Below, one piece after another: positions 1-8,537 of a stretch of DNA of 34,879 nt. Origin of the DNA: an uncultured Eubacteriales bacterium (lineage in GTDB: Bacteria; Bacillota; Clostridia; Lachnospirales; Lachnospiraceae); NCBI GenBank assembly GCA_900319355.1, contig ONOC01000031.1, positions 1 to 34,879 of the forward strand, written 5' to 3'. Each line of letters opens with the position of its first letter. Position 1 is the stretch's first letter. The notes under the pieces were generated by a model. It saw only the letters and a program-made list of their open reading frames with translations, did no database searches and had not been told where the DNA came from. Position numbers and translations under genes: made by a program.

Positions 1-381
1 CACTCTTTGCCAGCCACTGTCACACATGGAGACTTCCAGCCTCGACACGCTCTCGCTTGTCCTCGGCGTAGCGGTGATAACTTCGTCCTTCGCTACGCTC
101 GGACTCATTAACCACCGACGCCTGCGGAGGTCTCGGCCTGGGAGTCTCCATGTGTTCCGTGGCTCTGGCGTACGTCTGGACTGTAACCCGGACCGATAGC
201 TGTCCGGGCGGTTCTGCGGAACGCGCCTGCTGACGCAGGCTTGAACGGGTCCTCGCGCTTTTCGCCTTTCAGGTTCGACTGACCGGGAGATACATCGGCT
301 CTGTGAAGTCGCTCAAAGGGTGATGCATACGACGTCCGCCGTCGCACTGAGATAACGGGCGAACGCGCTGTCCCGGCCTCC
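1..381. other. Gene-free, highly structured region downstream of divIB
   Basis: No credible coding sequence is visible. Many inverted repeats are present. A long imperfect stem pairs 9-17 with 159-169 and 22-34 with 143-155 (the latter 13 bp perfect). Inside it, 66-73 pairs with 91-98 (8 bp perfect), supported by 59-62 with 101-104. Smaller hairpins follow: 187-193 with 202-208, 211-214 with 219-222, and 225-230 with 235-240. The region lies just after the divIB stop codon and could be a 3' structured RNA, an independent non-coding RNA on the minus strand, or a palindromic repeat element. I do not recognise it as RNase P, tmRNA, SRP RNA or a group II intron, since the hallmark motifs of those are absent. 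Confidence 0.5.
9..169. repeat. Long imperfect inverted repeat (stem-loop element)
   Basis: The two outer arms form about 22 base pairs: a 9-bp stem with a 2-nt bulge, a small internal loop, then 13 perfect pairs. An inner 8-bp stem (66-73 with 91-98) plus a 4-bp helper stem closes a second hairpin. This length and perfection is unlikely by chance in GC-balanced DNA. It is read here as a folded RNA or DNA element of unknown family. It differs in sequence from the paired elements at 19507 and 32923. Confidence 0.55.
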
Positions 382-1896
382 TCATGGCTGGTACTCGTAT
401 CTGGATACGGCGTTGCCGCTGTCCGTCCCGGATTCATCCGTGCCGGCGCTGTCCGTATCTCCGCAGCCGGTATCCGTGCCGTCTGTGCCGGTACCGTCCG
501 TGCCGTATCCCGACGCGTCATCCGTGCCGTAGGCATCTGTGCCGTCCGTACCGTAGGTATCGCCGGTTCCCGTGCCGTCTGTGCCGTATCCCGACGCGTC
601 CGTGCCGTAGGCATCTGTGCCGTCCGCACCGTAGGTATCACCGGCTCCCGTGCTGTCCGTGCCGTACCCGGATGCATCATTCGTACCGTAAGATATGGTG
701 CCGTCTGTGCCGGAGGCATTCTCCGTTCCCGTACTGTCTGTCCCGGAGGCGTCAGCTGAATCTGCGCCGGAGGCCTCCGATGTGCTGTCGGTTCCGGTTT
801 CCTCATCCTGATCAAAGATGATATTGACTGTATCCTCAGAGAAGTTCTCCAGGTGGAGGGTTCCCTTCATGCCGGAAAGCTGCGGGAGAATCGCCGCTGC
901 CCGGGACATTTTTTCTTCCAGCAGCGTATCCTGCCCGATGTCAATGAGAATGTCTCCGTAATGAAGAACAAACTGATTTCCGTTCTGAATTTCAATGCTG
1001 TCCGGAATGATATCCAGCTTGCTGACGATCTTTGTGATGGCCAGCAGCGTAGAAAAAACGCCGGGATCCGCCGGTGCGATCACGGCGCCGACAGAAAGCT
1101 TTGCATCCGTAAGGCCTTTTACCTCTGTCACATCCGTAAGCGCCGGATGGAATTCCGTATCGGAGGTATGTACCATGTCCGCCTGAAGCGCGCCGGCAGC
1201 CGCCGAAGCCGCACTGACGTTCTGATCTGCGGTACCATTTTCCGTGGCGGCTCCCGGGCTGCTATTCCCGGTCGTCTGACCCGCAGATGCTGCACTCACC
1301 GCCCGACCCGCTGATGCCGCACTCACCGTCTGATCCGCTGATACCGTACTCTCCGTCTGATCCGGCGTGGCCGCACCTGTCACCTGATCCGATGACGCTG
1401 CACTCACTGTCTGATCCGGCGATGATGTGTTTACCGCCTGATCCGCCGTGGCCGTGCCGTCTGAGGCCGTGCCGCTGCCGGTGCCGGCAGGAAACGCCTC
1501 AAGTACGTATCCCTTCGCGTCAAAATAGTAATCATAGCCGTCCTGTCTCACATATCCGATCGGATTGTTTTCATTGACCTGAAGCGTCACACGATTATGA
1601 GCATCATATGCGATCTCAATAGATCTGACAAAAGGCGCATTTTCCGGCTGAACGGTCTTCACAAATCTGGTGAGATAGATGGAATTTCTGCTTGCAAAGT
1701 CTGTGAACACCATCTCACGGATCTCATCGGCCGTATACCTCGTATTTCCCACCACGGACGCATTCTGATCCGGCACATAGAAGACACCGAGAAAAATCAG
1801 CACAGCCGCCGCCACTGTCCCGAGGACAGCGAGCACGCGGATACCGATCCTTTTCAGTTTTTTTCTGTCCGTATGTTTCTTCATTATTTTCGTCAT
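382..1896 (-). CDS. divIB: Cell division protein DivIB/FtsQ with repeat insert and long acidic tail
   Basis: DivIB/FtsQ is a bitopic membrane protein that scaffolds the septal FtsL-FtsB/DivIC complex. The sequence shows a basic N-terminus, one membrane segment (about residues 16-39), a POTRA domain (about 43-110) and a beta domain (about 250-363, starting with a VTEVKGL motif). The family is usually 250-300 residues; this protein is 504. The excess is a Ser/Ala/Thr/Gln-rich repeat insert at about 137-248 that splits the extracellular domain, and an Asp/Thr/Gly/Tyr/Ser-rich tandem-repeat tail at about 365-504. The ATG lies 19 bp after the murD stop codon, with only a weak ribosome binding site, so coupling to murD is likely. 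It is the last gene of the PBP-mraY-murD-divIB unit. No ftsZ follows within the window. Confidence 0.85.
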   Translation of the reverse strand: MTKIMKKHTDRKKLKRIGIRVLAVLGTVAAAVLIFLGVFYVPDQNASVVGNTRYTADEIREMVFTDFASRNSIYLTRFVKTVQPENAPFVRSIEIAYDAHNRVTLQVNENNPIGYVRQDGYDYYFDAKGYVLEAFPAGTGSGTASDGTATADQAVNTSSPDQTVSAASSDQVTGAATPDQTESTVSADQTVSAASAGRAVSAASAGQTTGNSSPGAATENGTADQNVSAASAAAGALQADMVHTSDTEFHPALTDVTEVKGLTDAKLSVGAVIAPADPGVFSTLLAITKIVSKLDIIPDSIEIQNGNQFVLHYGDILIDIGQDTLLEEKMSRAAAILPQLSGMKGTLHLENFSEDTVNIIFDQDEETGTDSTSEASGADSADASGTDSTGTENASGTDGTISYGTNDASGYGTDSTGAGDTYGADGTDAYGTDASGYGTDGTGTGDTYGTDGTDAYGTDDASGYGTDGTGTDGTDTGCGDTDSAGTDESGTDSGNAVSRYEYQP

Positions 1897-1915
1897 TCCG
1901 CGCTTTCAGAAAAGC

Positions 1916-3286
1916 TTATGATCCGGAGTCCGCCAGTTTCCTGACATAATCCTTGAACATCTCGCCGCGCTGCTCGTAGTTGTCGAACTGACCCCAGCTT
2001 GCGCAGGCGGGAGAAAGGAGAACCGCATCGCCCGGCACCGCGTGCGCTGCGCACGCCTTCACAGCCTGTTCCAGATTGTCGAAAAATTCAATATTTTCCT
2101 TCGGAAAACCGCAGCGAACCGCCGTCTCTGCGATCTGCTCCTTTGTCTGTCCGATCAGCGCAAAATACTTCACCTTTCCGTCAAAGGCATGGATCCAGCT
2201 GTCAAAGGAAAGCTGCTTGTCAAAGCCGCCGCCGATCAGGCAGGTCGGCCGGTTCATGGCCTGAATGCCCTTGATGGCCGCGTCCGGATTGGTGCCCTTG
2301 GAATCGTTGTAATATCTGACGCCGTTGATTTCCGTCACATACTCGATCCTGTGCTCCACACCCGGGAACGCATAGGCCGTCTTCCGGATACTCTCGACAG
2401 GCACGCCCGCATGGTATGCCATCGCTGCCGCGACCATCACATTTTCATAATTGTGCAGGCCCAGAATCTGCAGTTTCGAGGTATCGAGCACATCCGTGAC
2501 CTGATTTCCGTCACTGATGCGGATCATCGTGCCGTCCAGGTAAATTCCCTTCTGAAGCACCCTTCTGCTGGAAAAATAAACGACAGGCACGCTGGTCTTC
2601 TCCCCGAATTCACGGAGTACGCTGTCCTCGTAATTAAGCACGCAGATATCCTCTGAAGTCTGATTCTCTGCGATTCTTTCCTTGCAGCGGATATATTCTT
2701 CCATCGTGTGATGACGGTTCAGATGATCCTCGGTGATATTGGTGATCGCCGAAGCCGCCGGATGAAATGTGTCGATCGTCTCGAGCTGAAAACTGCTGCA
2801 CTCAATGACCGTCCATGCCCTGTCCGTCTGATCAGATGCCACATCCGTATAAGGTGTGCCGATGTTGCCGACCACGTAGACTTCCGGGAAATAATTCTTC
2901 ATCATTTCGCCGAGCAGCGTCACCGTCGTGGTCTTGCCATTTGTTCCGGTCACCGCGAGGATTTTTCCCTTTCCGACGCGATACGCCAGCTCGATCTCAC
3001 TCCAGACCGGAATATGCTTCTTTCTGAAGTTTTCAACCACCGGGATGTCGCAGGGCACGCCCGGACTCATCACAACCGCATCGAGCTTTCCGTACAGATC
3101 CTCAGGGAACTCTCCTGCAATCACCTGAATGTCCGCTCCGGCTCTTGCTTTTACGGCCTCTTTGTCGATATCGGCCTTGCCGTCATAGATCACCGGTACG
3201 GCACCCGTCTTCAGAAGAAGCTTTGCCGCGCCGATACCGCTTTTACCGGAACCGAATACCAGAATTTTTCTGCCCTTTAACTCCAT
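1916..3286 (-). CDS. murD: UDP-N-acetylmuramoylalanine--D-glutamate ligase MurD
   Basis: Cytoplasmic ATP-dependent ligase that adds D-glutamate to UDP-MurNAc-L-Ala in peptidoglycan precursor synthesis. At 456 residues it has the normal family length. An N-terminal Rossmann-like UDP-binding region with a GSGKSGIGAAK loop is followed by the Mur ligase P-loop GTNGKTT at about 114-120. Next come the ITEDHLNRH segment and a C-terminal domain with the typical LLSPACASWGQF motif near the end. The ATG has a strong AGGAGG site. It is separated from mraY by 78 bp that hold a short tandem repeat. In many Firmicutes ftsW and murG follow murD; here divIB comes directly after. Confidence 0.95.
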   Translation of the reverse strand: MELKGRKILVFGSGKSGIGAAKLLLKTGAVPVIYDGKADIDKEAVKARAGADIQVIAGEFPEDLYGKLDAVVMSPGVPCDIPVVENFRKKHIPVWSEIELAYRVGKGKILAVTGTNGKTTTVTLLGEMMKNYFPEVYVVGNIGTPYTDVASDQTDRAWTVIECSSFQLETIDTFHPAASAITNITEDHLNRHHTMEEYIRCKERIAENQTSEDICVLNYEDSVLREFGEKTSVPVVYFSSRRVLQKGIYLDGTMIRISDGNQVTDVLDTSKLQILGLHNYENVMVAAAMAYHAGVPVESIRKTAYAFPGVEHRIEYVTEINGVRYYNDSKGTNPDAAIKGIQAMNRPTCLIGGGFDKQLSFDSWIHAFDGKVKYFALIGQTKEQIAETAVRCGFPKENIEFFDNLEQAVKACAAHAVPGDAVLLSPACASWGQFDNYEQRGEMFKDYVRKLADSGS

Positions 3287-3298
3287 GATTTTATCCTC

Positions 3299-3370
3299 CT
3301 GTCAGGCTGTCCGTCAGCTGACCCCTCTTCTGTCAGACTGTCCGTCAGCCGGCATCATCTTCTGTCAGCC
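3299..3370. repeat. Tandem repeat between mraY and murD (31-32 bp units)
   Basis: Two full units (3299-3329 and 3330-3361) and a partial third that runs into the mraY stop codon share the core CTGTCAG...CTGTCCGTCAG. The repeat appears to be a tandem duplication of the mraY end. It lengthens the mraY-murD spacer but leaves the murD ribosome binding site intact. Confidence 0.7.
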
Positions 3371-4324
3371 GATCTTTGCGGCAAGAAAACAGAGAAGAAT
3401 CGTCAGAATGGTGAATCTCGTCACAATCTGAGGTTCGGACCATCCGGACAGTTCAAAATGATGATGAATCGGTGTCATTTTGAAAAATCTCTTCCCGTGC
3501 GTCGCTTTGAAGTAGGTGACCTGAATCACGACAGAGACAAGTTCAATCGCATAGATAAAGCCGATGATGGGAATGTACAGCGGCATCCGCATCATATAGG
3601 CGCTGCCGGCAACAAAGCCTCCCAGTGCCAGCGACCCGGTATCGCCCATGAAGATTTTTGCAGGGTTGGCATTAAAAAGAAGGAATCCCAGAAGTGACCC
3701 GGTGACCGCGAGCGTGATCGGGGTGATCCCGCCCTGCATCCACACCGACATGCAGGTGAAAAAAATCGCCACGACAGCCGTCACCGATGAGGCGAGCCCG
3801 TCCACGCCGTCCGTGAAATTCACGCCGTTGACCGTCGCGAGTATCACGAGAAAGGCGAAGACAATCTCGAACCAGCGCGGCCACACGATGTAGGCGCCGG
3901 TATGGAAGGGAACGATCATGTCCAGTGAATAACCGAACCTGCTGGTCAGCACCCAGAGAAAGAGCGCCGTCACGACGATCTCCAGCGCCAGCTTCTGTTT
4001 CGGATACAGGCCGTCAGACCGGTGCAGGACGACCTTCAGAAAGTCATCCAGAAATCCGATGATACCGAACCCGAAGGTCAGAATCGCCACCGGAATGATC
4101 GCGATTTTTGTTCTCATATAGATCAGCGTAACGACAAGAATACCCAGCAGAATGGCGATGCCGCCCATGGTCGGGGTGCCCGCTTTTTTCAGGTGGGATT
4201 TCACGCCCTCGACTCTCTCCGTCTGATCAACCTTCTTCTTCGTCAGAAACGGGACGAGAAATCCGGTTGCGACTGCAGTCACGCCGAAGGAAATAAAAAG
4301 CGGAAAAAAATCGGTCCAGCTCAT
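3365..4324 (-). CDS. mraY: Phospho-N-acetylmuramoyl-pentapeptide transferase MraY
   Basis: Integral membrane enzyme that transfers phospho-MurNAc-pentapeptide to undecaprenyl phosphate, giving lipid I. The 319-residue protein has about ten hydrophobic segments and the family's catalytic signatures: FTDGVDGLA in the middle, FMGDTGSLALGG, and the histidine cluster PIHHHFELSGWSE near the C-terminus. An early KKAGTPTMGG motif matches the family substrate loop. The gene follows the PBP gene at 9 bp. The PBP stop TAG is part of the mraY ribosome binding site (TAGGAGG), which implies translational coupling. Confidence 0.96.
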   Translation of the reverse strand: MSWTDFFPLFISFGVTAVATGFLVPFLTKKKVDQTERVEGVKSHLKKAGTPTMGGIAILLGILVVTLIYMRTKIAIIPVAILTFGFGIIGFLDDFLKVVLHRSDGLYPKQKLALEIVVTALFLWVLTSRFGYSLDMIVPFHTGAYIVWPRWFEIVFAFLVILATVNGVNFTDGVDGLASSVTAVVAIFFTCMSVWMQGGITPITLAVTGSLLGFLLFNANPAKIFMGDTGSLALGGFVAGSAYMMRMPLYIPIIGFIYAIELVSVVIQVTYFKATHGKRFFKMTPIHHHFELSGWSEPQIVTRFTILTILLCFLAAKIG

Positions 4325-4333
4325 ACATGCCTC

Positions 4334-6772
4334 CTAGTAAGAATATTGTTCAGCGTCTTCATTCGTATAACCGTCGCTGAAATAGTTGTTGGTATCCACG
4401 CTGCCGTCCGAAGCATCCTGCTCCTCCGAAAGCGAAGGCAGATCCGATCCGTCCGAGGCGGTATCCTGTGTGGTGTCCTGATACATATAGCTGTTCTCCG
4501 TATCGGAGATATTGTCCAGTTTTGTCTTCGCACCGGACTGCTGTGCGGCAGAAGAACTTTCCTCCGAGCTGTCCAGATAGCCGTTGCCGTTTGCATCGAC
4601 CGCCGACGCATCCGTGTCACCCACACCGTCACCGTCCGTATCCACCAGTCCGTTATCCGCAAGCTCCACCTTCTGAAGTCCGGAACCGGTCACGTTGAAG
4701 GAGCCGACCTGCTGCGTGCCGTTTAAAGTAATACCGTTTTCAGCTGTTGTATACTGCCGGCTGATCAGGCCGCCGTTGGTGGCCAGTGTCGTATCGATAT
4801 CATCCAGCGTATAACCGTCCTCATCCGGAAAGATATCCAGGTAAGGAAGAAGCTCGACCATGATATTTCTGGCGATACTCATCGCATAGATGGTTGTCTC
4901 CTGCGCATCCGTGTTCGGCTCGTCGACCGTCACATAGAGAACCACCTTCGGGTCATTCAGCGGTGCGAAATTGACAAAGGAAAGCACGTAATTGCCGTTG
5001 CCGCGGGGCAGCTTCTCAGCCGTTCCCGTCTTGCCGCCCATCGTGTAGCCGGGGATTTTTGCAATGTAACCGGTTCCGTCGGACTGCATAACGGCGCCCA
5101 TCACCTCGCGGATATCGGCGCTGACTTCCTCCGAATTGGTTCTGCGCTCCAGCACCGGATCAATGGTCTGTACAACCGCTCCGTTCGCATCCGTGATCTG
5201 CTTCACCACGTGTGGCCTGTAATAATAACCGCCGTTGATTGCCGCGCAGATGGCGGAGGCTTCCTGGATAATGGTCGCGGTAAAGCCCTGTCCGAAGGAT
5301 GACGTGGCAAGCTCGACGGGGCCCATGGTCTCGTCATCAAAAATCAGTCCCGTCGCTTCACCGGGCAGATCAATGCCGGTCTTCATGCCGTAGCCGAAAG
5401 TCTGCTGATACCTGAGGAAGTCATCCTCACCCATCTTTGAAGCGATCTGCATGAGAGAGGCATTACATGATTTCTTGATGGCATCCACCAGCGTGATTTC
5501 ACCGTGAACGCCCTCGCAGGCGATGTACTTATCCGCGACCTGCTCACCGCCTTCACAGTTGAACTCGGTGTCCATATCAATAGCGCCGTCAGACAGCGCC
5601 GATGCCGCCGTGACCGGCTTGAAAACGGATCCCAGCTCATAGGCGTCGGAAATACAGTAATTCGCCCAGATCGCATTCAGGTTATTCAGCATATCCTCAT
5701 CGGACATGTTGTTTATTTCCTTCTGCGTGTAAAACTGTGTGAGATCGCGGGGATTATTAAGATCATACCAGCGGTCGGAATCCATGCCCAGAATTTCCCC
5801 GGTATCCGGATCCATCGCCACCACGCCGATGTTGAGCGCGCCGTTGGTCTTGTTGTCATCGGTGGCCATCTCATTTTCAAAGTTCTCCAGCGCATTCCGG
5901 ATAATCTGCTGCACGTTCGCATCGATCGTAGACACCACGTTGCAGCCGTCGGAAGCAGGTATGATCGTCTGCTGAACATCAGAATCCGAATTGAAATAGC
6001 CGTACTCTCTTCCGTCCGTTCCGTTCAGAATATCTGAATAATATCCCTCGATACCCCAGTCGGCGGTTGTACCGTCATACGTGAACCCGATGGTATCGCA
6101 GGCCAGCGATTTCAGCGGATAGGTACGGACGTAGTCCTCCTCGAACCAGACGCCCTTCACATTTTCGCGCGCCTTCTGCTCATCCGCGGAAAGTTTGCCA
6201 AAATCATCGCCCGTGGTGTCCGTATAGGCCTCGAACTTCTGCTTGTCATCAATGGAAATTCCCTTCTTCAGGATGACATACTGACTGTTTTTTGTCTCAT
6301 CATCCGTCAGTTTCTGGCGGATCTCAGCCTCGTTGAGGCCGAGCACGGAAACAAGAGCCTTGACGGTCGGTTCCAGATATTTCTGATCCTTCGTGCCGTC
6401 AAGCTCCTCCACCTCTGTGTTGACTACTTTGCAGTCCAGAATGACGTTGTAAACCTTCTCACTTGTGGCCAGGATGGTTCCGTTTCTGTCGGTGATATCA
6501 CCCCTGCGGCATTTGATCGTGCGGCTCTCATACTGCTGCTGCTCCTGGCTCATCACGATCCGGCTGTATTTCTCGCCCTCAGAGGCGTTAATGTAGGTGA
6601 TCCTGCAGGCCAGTGCGATCATAACGCCGACCACGGCAAGAAACATGAAAATCAGTTTCTTTCTGGTTCGGCTCCCGCCCTTCCGGGCAAGCATTTTTTC
6701 CTCGCGTCTGTCGTTTGCTTCCTTTTCCCGGCGCTTCTTTATTTCTCTGCGTTTTCTGCTGAGTTCATCCAA
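4334..6772 (-). CDS. ftsI: Septal or sporulation class B penicillin-binding protein (FtsI/SpoVD-like)
   Basis: Membrane-anchored transpeptidase that cross-links peptidoglycan. A basic cytoplasmic N-terminus and one membrane segment (about 39-57) precede the PBP dimerisation domain (RRGDITDRNGTILA at about 89-102). The transpeptidase domain carries all three motifs: SVFK at 382-385, SCN at 435-437 and KTG at 581-583. No clear PASTA domain is seen. Instead the last 100 residues hold two calcium-loop-like stretches (711-721 and 726-737), then an acidic Ser/Asp/Gln-rich tail to residue 812. The start is TTG at 6772, 11 nt after GAGGAG; the next ATG is two codons in. It has its own promoter upstream. 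Whether it serves division or sporulation cannot be decided from sequence alone. Confidence 0.9.
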   Translation of the reverse strand: MDELSRKRREIKKRREKEANDRREEKMLARKGGSRTRKKLIFMFLAVVGVMIALACRITYINASEGEKYSRIVMSQEQQQYESRTIKCRRGDITDRNGTILATSEKVYNVILDCKVVNTEVEELDGTKDQKYLEPTVKALVSVLGLNEAEIRQKLTDDETKNSQYVILKKGISIDDKQKFEAYTDTTGDDFGKLSADEQKARENVKGVWFEEDYVRTYPLKSLACDTIGFTYDGTTADWGIEGYYSDILNGTDGREYGYFNSDSDVQQTIIPASDGCNVVSTIDANVQQIIRNALENFENEMATDDNKTNGALNIGVVAMDPDTGEILGMDSDRWYDLNNPRDLTQFYTQKEINNMSDEDMLNNLNAIWANYCISDAYELGSVFKPVTAASALSDGAIDMDTEFNCEGGEQVADKYIACEGVHGEITLVDAIKKSCNASLMQIASKMGEDDFLRYQQTFGYGMKTGIDLPGEATGLIFDDETMGPVELATSSFGQGFTATIIQEASAICAAINGGYYYRPHVVKQITDANGAVVQTIDPVLERRTNSEEVSADIREVMGAVMQSDGTGYIAKIPGYTMGGKTGTAEKLPRGNGNYVLSFVNFAPLNDPKVVLYVTVDEPNTDAQETTIYAMSIARNIMVELLPYLDIFPDEDGYTLDDIDTTLATNGGLISRQYTTAENGITLNGTQQVGSFNVTGSGLQKVELADNGLVDTDGDGVGDTDASAVDANGNGYLDSSEESSSAAQQSGAKTKLDNISDTENSYMYQDTTQDTASDGSDLPSLSEEQDASDGSVDTNNYFSDGYTNEDAEQYSY

Positions 6773-6776
6773 GGCT

Positions 6777-6841
6777 GACTGATCTCCTCAAACTGTGCTG
6801 CTTCCGCGTTGACTGATCCCCTCAAACTGTACTGCTTCCGC
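6777..6841. repeat. 34-bp direct repeat in the PBP leader
   Basis: Two near-identical 34-bp units (from 6777 and from 6811) lie between the promoter and the PBP start codon. Each carries a purine-rich GAGG(A/G)GATCAG stretch on the minus strand. The unit nearer the gene supplies the ribosome binding site, so the farther copy is a decoy ribosome binding site or a duplication relic. Confidence 0.7.
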
Positions 6842-6854
6842 AAACAATCGACGT

Positions 6855-6884
6855 ATTATACCATACTCCCGCGTATCAGGTCAA
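6855..6884 (-). promoter_or_regulatory. Sigma-A promoter of the PBP-mraY-murD-divIB unit
   Basis: On the minus strand, TTGACC (6879-6884) and a perfect TATAAT (6855-6860) are separated by 18 bp. The -35 box overlaps the T-run of the ftsL terminator, so termination and re-initiation are packed back to back. The untranslated leader would be about 75 nt. Confidence 0.75.
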
Positions 6885-6922
6885 AAAAACCGGGGCTGCC
6901 TCAGCTTCCTGCGACCGCCCCG
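6883..6922 (-). terminator. Intrinsic terminator after ftsL
   Basis: On the minus strand a CGGGGC/GCCCCG stem (6917-6922 with 6891-6896) is followed by a run of seven T (6883-6889). It sits about 40 bp after the ftsL stop codon and closes the mraZ-rsmH-ftsL unit. Confidence 0.7.
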
Positions 6923-6959
6923 TAAAACCTCTATCGAAAAAAAGTAAGATTCCTGTAAA

Positions 6960-7550
6960 TTAGTTGTTGCCGTCTATATCCGTAAACTGACGTACATAAC
7001 TCTCATCATTCGCATCATAATAGCGGATCTGAGATTCTGTCGCGTAGTGCAAATTCAAAGTCGTAAGTGCCGTCTGTCTCACGTCATCCATAGATACTGA
7101 CGCGAGTGCGGATTTGTAAAGCGCATCATTGTCCGTTGTGAGCTTGCTCAGATCATTCTGCATGGCTGCGATCGTCTCGTTCTGGTTGATCAGTTCTGAT
7201 CTCAGCTGCAGATAATGGATGCAGAAATATACGGACGCGATGCATACAGCAGTGAGAAACAGAATGTAGCCGATACCCACGTTCATCGCGCGTTCCCGGT
7301 TCTCTCTTGTCCTTCTGCTGACCTGCCTCTTTTTCCGGGGCCTTTCTACTTCCTCTGTCTCTTCATCCAGACGGCGCACTGCATTGCCGTCTTCGTAAGT
7401 ATCAAGCCTTATGGCCCTTCCTCTGTTGCTGTTTCCGGCTCCTGCATAAGTTCTCCGCATCCCGCTGCCGGACGCGGCGGATGCTCTGTATACCGTTCTC
7501 TGTGAATTTACCCTTCGATGTCCTGCGCTGATCTGTCTGCGTGCTGCCAT
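6960..7550 (-). CDS. ftsL: FtsL-like cell division protein
   Basis: A 196-residue bitopic membrane protein. The basic, Arg-rich cytoplasmic N-terminus (about 1-90) is followed by one membrane segment (about 91-113) and then an extracellular coiled-coil stretch (about 114-150). This layout and the position between rsmH and the PBP gene fit FtsL, which pairs with DivIC/FtsB and recruits DivIB and the septal PBP. Sequence conservation in this family is always weak, so position carries much of the argument. The ATG at 7550 has a clear AGGAGAG site and overlaps the 3' end of rsmH by 43 bp. The N-terminal extension is longer than in Bacillus FtsL. Confidence 0.8.
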   Translation of the reverse strand: MAARRQISAGHRRVNSQRTVYRASAASGSGMRRTYAGAGNSNRGRAIRLDTYEDGNAVRRLDEETEEVERPRKKRQVSRRTRENRERAMNVGIGYILFLTAVCIASVYFCIHYLQLRSELINQNETIAAMQNDLSKLTTDNDALYKSALASVSMDDVRQTALTTLNLHYATESQIRYYDANDESYVRQFTDIDGNN

Positions 7551-8509
7551 TGCTCTCTCCTGGGACGCAAACCATATTCCCGCTCGAATACCCTGAGCTT
7601 CGCGCTCTTTGAACGGGGATTTTCGTCCTGCTCCTTTTCTCCAGGGATTACCGGTTTCTTTGTAACGACGTGTCCCGTCGGTATTCTGCCGCACACGCAG
7701 ACCGGAAACTGCGGCGGACAGATGCATGGATCCTCATTTCTCCTGAAAGCATCCTTTACGATCCTGTCTTCCAGTGAATGGAAGGTGATGACGCAGATGC
7801 GTCCGTGATCATTAAGATGCGCTATCATACTGTCAAGTGAATCCTTCAGGGCATCCAGTTCTCCGTTGACTTCGATCCGGATCGCCTGAAATGTGCGTTT
7901 AGCGGGATGGCCTCCCGATATCCGCTTCCGTGCGGGTATCGATTCCTTTACGATCTCTGCGAGCTCCCCAGTCGTTTCGATCGGTTTCTTTTCTCTTTCC
8001 TGGCAGATATGTCTGGCTATATTCGCGGCGAACCTTTCCTCGCCGTAATCCCGTATGACACGAAACAGTTCATCTCTTCCGTAGGTATTCACCACATCAT
8101 ACGCGGAAAGCGACTGACGCTGATCCATTCTCATGTCCAGCGGCGCGTCCGTCCGATACGTGAATCCGCGGCCGGCCTCGTCGAGCTGATATGAGGAAAC
8201 GCCCAAATCCAGCAGAATCCCATCAGCTTTCTCAATGCCGATTTCTCCCAGCATGTCGAACATATTGCGGTAGTTGCCGCGAAGAATCGTTACACGGTCC
8301 TTGTAATTGGCAAGACGTTCTGTCGCCGCTGCTATCGCGTCTCCATCCTGATCGATCCCTATCAGTCTTCCCTGACTGCCAAGCCTTCTGCAAACCTCCA
8401 GCGAATGGCCGGCTCCTCCCAGAGTTCCGTCCACATAAACGCCGTCCGGCTTTATCGCGAGATAATCGATTGTTTCCTGTAACAGTACTGATCTGTGATT
8501 GAATTCCAT
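7508..8509 (-). CDS. rsmH: 16S rRNA (cytosine(1402)-N(4))-methyltransferase RsmH (MraW)
   Basis: SAM-dependent methyltransferase that modifies C1402 of 16S rRNA. The 333-residue protein opens with the family hallmark [12 protein letters not shown], then the SAM-binding [11 protein letters not shown] loop. It also shows [32 protein letters not shown], and the C-terminal [14 protein letters not shown] motif. The ATG at 8509 follows AGGAGC at 6-7 nt; upstream in-frame codons lack a ribosome binding site. It is the second gene after mraZ, 28 bp downstream, the standard bacterial order. Confidence 0.96.
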   Translation of the reverse strand: MEFNHRSVLLQETIDYLAIKPDGVYVDGTLGGAGHSLEVCRRLGSQGRLIGIDQDGDAIAAATERLANYKDRVTILRGNYRNMFDMLGEIGIEKADGILLDLGVSSYQLDEAGRGFTYRTDAPLDMRMDQRQSLSAYDVVNTYGRDELFRVIRDYGEERFAANIARHICQEREKKPIETTGELAEIVKESIPARKRISGGHPAKRTFQAIRIEVNGELDALKDSLDSMIAHLNDHGRICVITFHSLEDRIVKDAFRRNEDPCICPPQFPVCVCGRIPTGHVVTKKPVIPGEKEQDENPRSKSAKLRVFEREYGLRPRREQWQHADRSAQDIEG

Positions 8510-8537
8510 ATGCTCCTGCCTCAGACCCGGGACGTTA

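Noticed and set aside
1..381. RNase P RNA, tmRNA, SRP RNA or group II intron end
   Set aside because: The hallmark conserved stretches of these RNAs could not be found on either strand.
108..815. Minus-strand open frame overlapping the divIB tail
   Set aside because: It is the repetitive divIB tail read in another frame (Thr/Arg/Pro repeats) plus the structured non-coding region; no start signal or known fold.
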